A DNA stretch of 64,000 nucleotides from Rariloculus sp965263005 (GTDB lineage: Bacteria; Pseudomonadota; Gammaproteobacteria; Steroidobacterales; Rariloculaceae), in NCBI RefSeq assembly GCF_965263005.1, contig NZ_OZ253579.1:2356001-2420000 (forward strand), written 5' to 3'. Both the position numbers and the translations under genes were made by a program. Within the stretch, counting starts at the first letter, position 1. Every line of letters starts with the position of its first letter. This document shows, one piece after another, positions 61,469 to 64,000 of the stretch. A model generated the notes under the pieces. That model did no database searches. It saw nothing but the letters and a program-made list of their open reading frames with translations, and had not been told where the DNA came from.

Positions 61469-62082
61469 TTACTCGTCTCCACGAGGCGCGAAATTCTACC
61501 GAAGCCCTCGACGTCGACCGCGAAATCGATAGCTCTGGGGCGGGCAACGAAGGCTGCTGAGTCGGTCAACGCAAGCGGCGGCCAATCGAGATGCCATATC
61601 CCTGAGGCGTCGAGAAACTGCAACTCGACGTTCGTCACGCCAGTGAGCAACTCGGCGCGAATCGGCGGCGTCGCGAGCGTGCGGTCCATGACGGGCCAGT
61701 GAAACCGGACAAGGAGATCGTCCTCGTCTTCCCAGTCATAGGCTACACGCAGCACGCTGCCGCGTGCGAAACCCGCCGGATTCGTCCAGCCGCCACGACT
61801 GAACTCAAGCGCGAACTGCGCGTTCGGACTTGCGAGCAGGCTCGGTTGATAGCTCTCGCCGAACTCCTCGCGCGTCGGACGCGGATGAAGCTGAGCGAGA
61901 TCCTGAACGACGATCCGCATCGCAAGCTGCACTTCCCGCCATCTCTCGGCGCGCTCCCGCGCTGTCGCCTGTTGATCGATGACTCGACTCAAGCCGCCGA
62001 GCGCCATGACCCCGACGATGGCGACGATGGCCATCGCCACGATCAGCTCGACGAGCGTAAAACCAAGGGCGCGCCGCATCAT
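61465..62082 (-). CDS. gspJ: Type II secretion minor pseudopilin J
   Basis: A 205-residue pseudopilin with a short leader RRALG, cleavage before FTLVELIVAMAIVAIVGV (Glu at +5), and a globular domain. It works with GspI and GspK at the pseudopilus tip. The start overlaps the gspI stop by 4 bp. Confidence 0.93.
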   Translation of the reverse strand: MMRRALGFTLVELIVAMAIVAIVGVMALGGLSRVIDQQATARERAERWREVQLAMRIVVQDLAQLHPRPTREEFGESYQPSLLASPNAQFALEFSRGGWTNPAGFARGSVLRVAYDWEDEDDLLVRFHWPVMDRTLATPPIRAELLTGVTNVELQFLDASGIWHLDWPPLALTDSAAFVARPRAIDFAVDVEGFGRISRLVETSN

Positions 62083-62519
62083 CGGGTTGCGTCGGGACGG
62101 CCGAGCCAGCGCAGCGGCGAAATGCCGGGCGGGGTAGGGGGTTCAATGAGACCGGATACCGTATGGAGGATGCGCTCTGGATCCTCGCCAAGCGAAACAG
62201 ACACGTCGGCGCGGCGCAGGTTCGGGACCTGGGTTACGGAGATCTCGACTCTGTAATGCCACTGCTGGCCCGCGTATTCGATGTCGTCTTCCTCGTCGCC
62301 GGTCTCGGGCCACTGGTTCTGGACGCTAAGCTCGGTCAGCTTGTTCGTGGCGATCCAGCTCGCCAGCGTCTTCTGCCGGATATAGACGGACGTTACGACG
62401 TATTGATTGAGTTGAGTGTGCACGGCCATCATGCCGAGCGCGACGATGATCAATGCGACCAGTGCTTCGATGAGCGTGAAGCCCGCGCAGCGCGGAGATT
62501 CACGGCACACGGACATCAT
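62079..62519 (-). CDS. gspI: Type II secretion minor pseudopilin I
   Basis: A 146-residue pseudopilin: leader MMSVCRESPRCAG, then FTLIEALVALIIVALGMMAV with Glu at +5. It forms the tip complex with GspJ and GspK. It overlaps the end of gspH by 20 bp. Confidence 0.93.
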   Translation of the reverse strand: MMSVCRESPRCAGFTLIEALVALIIVALGMMAVHTQLNQYVVTSVYIRQKTLASWIATNKLTELSVQNQWPETGDEEDDIEYAGQQWHYRVEISVTQVPNLRRADVSVSLGEDPERILHTVSGLIEPPTPPGISPLRWLGRPDATR

Positions 62520-63081
62520 CGCTCGAAATCTCCAGGACGCCGTCGAACGTGGCTCTGAGAACGCGGCGTCGCCCGTCGAAATCCCGGGACACTGTCGCCA
62601 CGAACGGCGTCATCTCGCCACTTGACAGGATCAGTACCTGGGGTTCGGGAGCGAGGACGCCGTCCGTGTCGATGCCCGGTTCGAGCGCGATGTCGCGGTC
62701 CTCGACGCTGAGCGCCAGACTGAGTTCCTCGCCCAAAGCATGGGCCGACAACAGCTCGTCGGCCTCCGGCTCAAGCCAGGCGCGCTGCAGGTAATCGTAG
62801 TGATAGAAGCGGTAGCCGGACTCGCGGACCATGAGCCCGTAATCGCGATTTTGCATCAGCGCCTCTTCACGCACGAGATCGAGAAGCGTCCTGAGCCGAA
62901 ACGCCTCGCGCTCGATGTCGCGATCATCACCGGCGACCCCGGCCGACAGTACCGCGGCGCCGACAAAAATACCGATAATGGTGATCACGACTAGCAGTTC
63001 CAGCAAACTGAAGCCGCTGGCGGGCGCGGCCAGCGCCCGAATTCGACGCTCAGTCGAAGTCCCAGTTGCCGATGTCGGCAT
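62500..63081 (-). CDS. gspH: Type II secretion minor pseudopilin H
   Basis: A 193-residue pseudopilin with cleavage at ASG before FSLLELLVVITIIGIFVGAA. The ATG at 63081 gives a leader of about 22 residues and overlaps gspG by 32 bp. A longer open frame upstream to 63252 lies entirely within gspG and is not needed. The body has the long beta strands of the GspH/FimT fold. Confidence 0.9.
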   Translation of the reverse strand: MPTSATGTSTERRIRALAAPASGFSLLELLVVITIIGIFVGAAVLSAGVAGDDRDIEREAFRLRTLLDLVREEALMQNRDYGLMVRESGYRFYHYDYLQRAWLEPEADELLSAHALGEELSLALSVEDRDIALEPGIDTDGVLAPEPQVLILSSGEMTPFVATVSRDFDGRRRVLRATFDGVLEISSDDVRVP

Positions 63082-63496
63082 TGATCTCTTCGCCGCCTTG
63101 CTGGCCATCGGCCCCGTAAGACCAGACATCAAATGCACCACGCTGTCCGGGATTCCGGTACTCGTAAAGGTTATTCCAGGGATCGCTCGGCACGCGGTCC
63201 AGATACCCTCCCGGCTTCCAATTGGGAGCGACGCTTTCGCCCGGGTTGGCAACGAGCGCCTGCAGCCCCTGGTCGGTGGTCGGGTATCTCAAATTGTCGA
63301 GGCGGTACAAATTCAGTGCCGTCTCTATGCTGCGAACGTCCTGCCTGGCTCTGGTGACGGCAGCCTGATCGATATTCCCGATGACATTGGGCACCACAAC
63401 CGCCGCGAGCAAGCCGATGATCACGACCACGACCATGATCTCGATCAGTGTGAATCCTCTTGCGGCAAACCGCTGACTTGAATTTCCAACGGTCAT
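63050..63496 (-). CDS. gspG: Type II secretion major pseudopilin G
   Basis: A 148-residue major pseudopilin: leader ending FAARG, then FTLIEIMVVVVIIGLLAAVV. The C-terminal calcium-site loop is recognisable (LDRVPSDPWNNLYEYRNPG, and GGEEINADIGNWD). It is the first gene of the minus-strand gspG-N run. The core genes gspC, D, E and F are not here. Confidence 0.96.
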   Translation of the reverse strand: MTVGNSSQRFAARGFTLIEIMVVVVIIGLLAAVVVPNVIGNIDQAAVTRARQDVRSIETALNLYRLDNLRYPTTDQGLQALVANPGESVAPNWKPGGYLDRVPSDPWNNLYEYRNPGQRGAFDVWSYGADGQQGGEEINADIGNWDFD

Positions 63497-63604
63497 ACCA
63501 CTACCTGTGCCGGGACCAGATCCATAAAATCACTACTTGGCGAAGATAGCACAATCGTTCGGGCGCGGTTGTGACAAAGGCTCAAACGAGGCTTTCGCGC
63601 CTGA

Positions 63605-63634
63605 TTCGCGGCCACTTGCGGCGCCCGCTATAAT
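63605..63634 (+). promoter_or_regulatory. Candidate promoter of the fabG-like gene
   Basis: A perfect TATAAT at 63629-63634, with a weak TTCGCG 18 bp upstream (63605-63610), lies 27 bp before the ATG at 63662 in the divergent gap with gspG. Confidence 0.5.
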
Positions 63635-63661
63635 CGCGCGCCAGCACTCGCATCGACACTA

Positions 63662-64000
63662 ATGCAACTAACGGACTTACAACGCTGGCCGGGCATTGCC
63701 GGTCAGGTCGCACTCGTCACCGGCGCTTCACGAGGCATCGGAAGCTCGATCGCCGATGCACTCGCTCTGCAGGGCGCTACGGTCGTTGGCACCGCAACGA
63801 CGCCAGACGGTGCCGACGCAATCACGGCCAGGCTCGAAGCGTTTGATTCGGCGGGGCAGGGCGTGACGCTCGACGTCGCGGATAAAGCTTCCGTCGAAGC
63901 TTGCTTTGCCCTCGTCAACGAACGTGCAGGCCCGCCGACGATTCTCGTCAACAACGCGGGCATTACCCGCGACAACCTGTTGGTACGGATGAAATCCGAC
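63662..64000 (+). CDS. fabG: 3-oxoacyl-ACP reductase-like short-chain dehydrogenase (partial)
   Basis: The first 113 codons of a short-chain dehydrogenase, cut by the window end. It has the NADPH motif TGASRGIG near residues 20-27, a DVAD segment near 71, and the LVNNAGITRDNLLVRM block near 94-109 that is typical of FabG. It would reduce 3-oxoacyl-ACP in fatty acid synthesis. The catalytic Ser-Tyr-Lys lies beyond the window. An N-terminal stretch of about 12 residues precedes the usual start. Confidence 0.85.
   Translation, partial: MQLTDLQRWPGIAGQVALVTGASRGIGSSIADALALQGATVVGTATTPDGADAITARLEAFDSAGQGVTLDVADKASVEACFALVNERAGPPTILVNNAGITRDNLLVRMKSD

Noticed and set aside
63082..63252. Long gspH start at 63252
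   Set aside because: The extension lies wholly within gspG and would put about 80 residues before the prepilin cleavage site; ATG 63081 is adequate.

Overview
The window is a 64 kb piece of a GC-rich gammaproteobacterial chromosome. Evidence for this is the infC-rpmI-rplT-pheST-ihfA-merR operon, a fused aspartate kinase/diaminopimelate decarboxylase of the kind known from Xanthomonadales, a TtpC-type TonB operon, an AddAB-like pair of the proteobacterial 'probable DNA repair protein' type, and a type II secretion pseudopilin operon. A Woeseiales/Steroidobacterales/Xanthomonadales-like lineage is my best guess; no species can be named from the sequence.

Layout. 0.1-3.2 kb: a class III aminotransferase, then a secreted DUF6152 protein and a secreted beta-rich partner. 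3.6-4.2 kb: an RHH/Doc toxin-antitoxin pair. 4.2-8 kb: tRNA-Asn, an aspartate aminotransferase, uvrB and tRNA-Val. 8.1-15.1 kb: a run of exported proteins (a paralogue of the beta-rich partner, two more DUF6152 proteins, a dienelactone hydrolase, a seven-repeat FG-GAP propeller, a PQQ-type sugar dehydrogenase and an HSL-type esterase) with a nine-copy 20-bp tandem repeat in the middle. 15.4-20.6 kb: the infC translation operon, whose first gene appears to start with AUC. 20.7-25.2 kb: tRNA-Pro, ilvD and the lysC-lysA fusion. 25.2-29.6 kb: an accessory island of damaged and intact toxin-antitoxin or defence genes (two broken VapC genes, YefM/YoeB, a frameshifted HEPN-like remnant, a truncated SNF2-type helicase and an OLD-family nuclease).

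29.7-42.4 kb: two amino acid operons on the minus strand. One is his (TrpR-like regulator, G-D-C-B-H-A-F-E, no hisI, with hisF apparently starting at AUU). The other is ilvC-ilvE-leuC-leuD-leuB, preceded by a leader with the four-segment architecture of a transcription attenuator. 43-48.7 kb: DUF3450, two ExbB-like and two ExbD-like proteins, TonB and a TPR protein, which together form a TonB energising complex. 48.7-51.8 kb: a peroxiredoxin, an etfA remnant, a sulfurtransferase and an AlaA-like aminotransferase. 51.8-57.8 kb: the AddB-like/AddA-like nuclease-helicase pair. 57.9-63.5 kb: gspG-H-I-J-K-L-M-N on the minus strand. 63.7 kb to the end: the start of a fabG-like reductase.

The core genes cover branched-chain, histidine, lysine and aspartate-family amino acid synthesis, translation, DNA repair and envelope export. 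The unusual material is the duplicated DUF6152/partner module, two non-canonical start codons (infC AUC, hisF AUU), the ilv-leu attenuator, a dispersed palindrome-bounded intergenic repeat that has also entered the 5' end of gspK, and the decayed defence island next to hisE.
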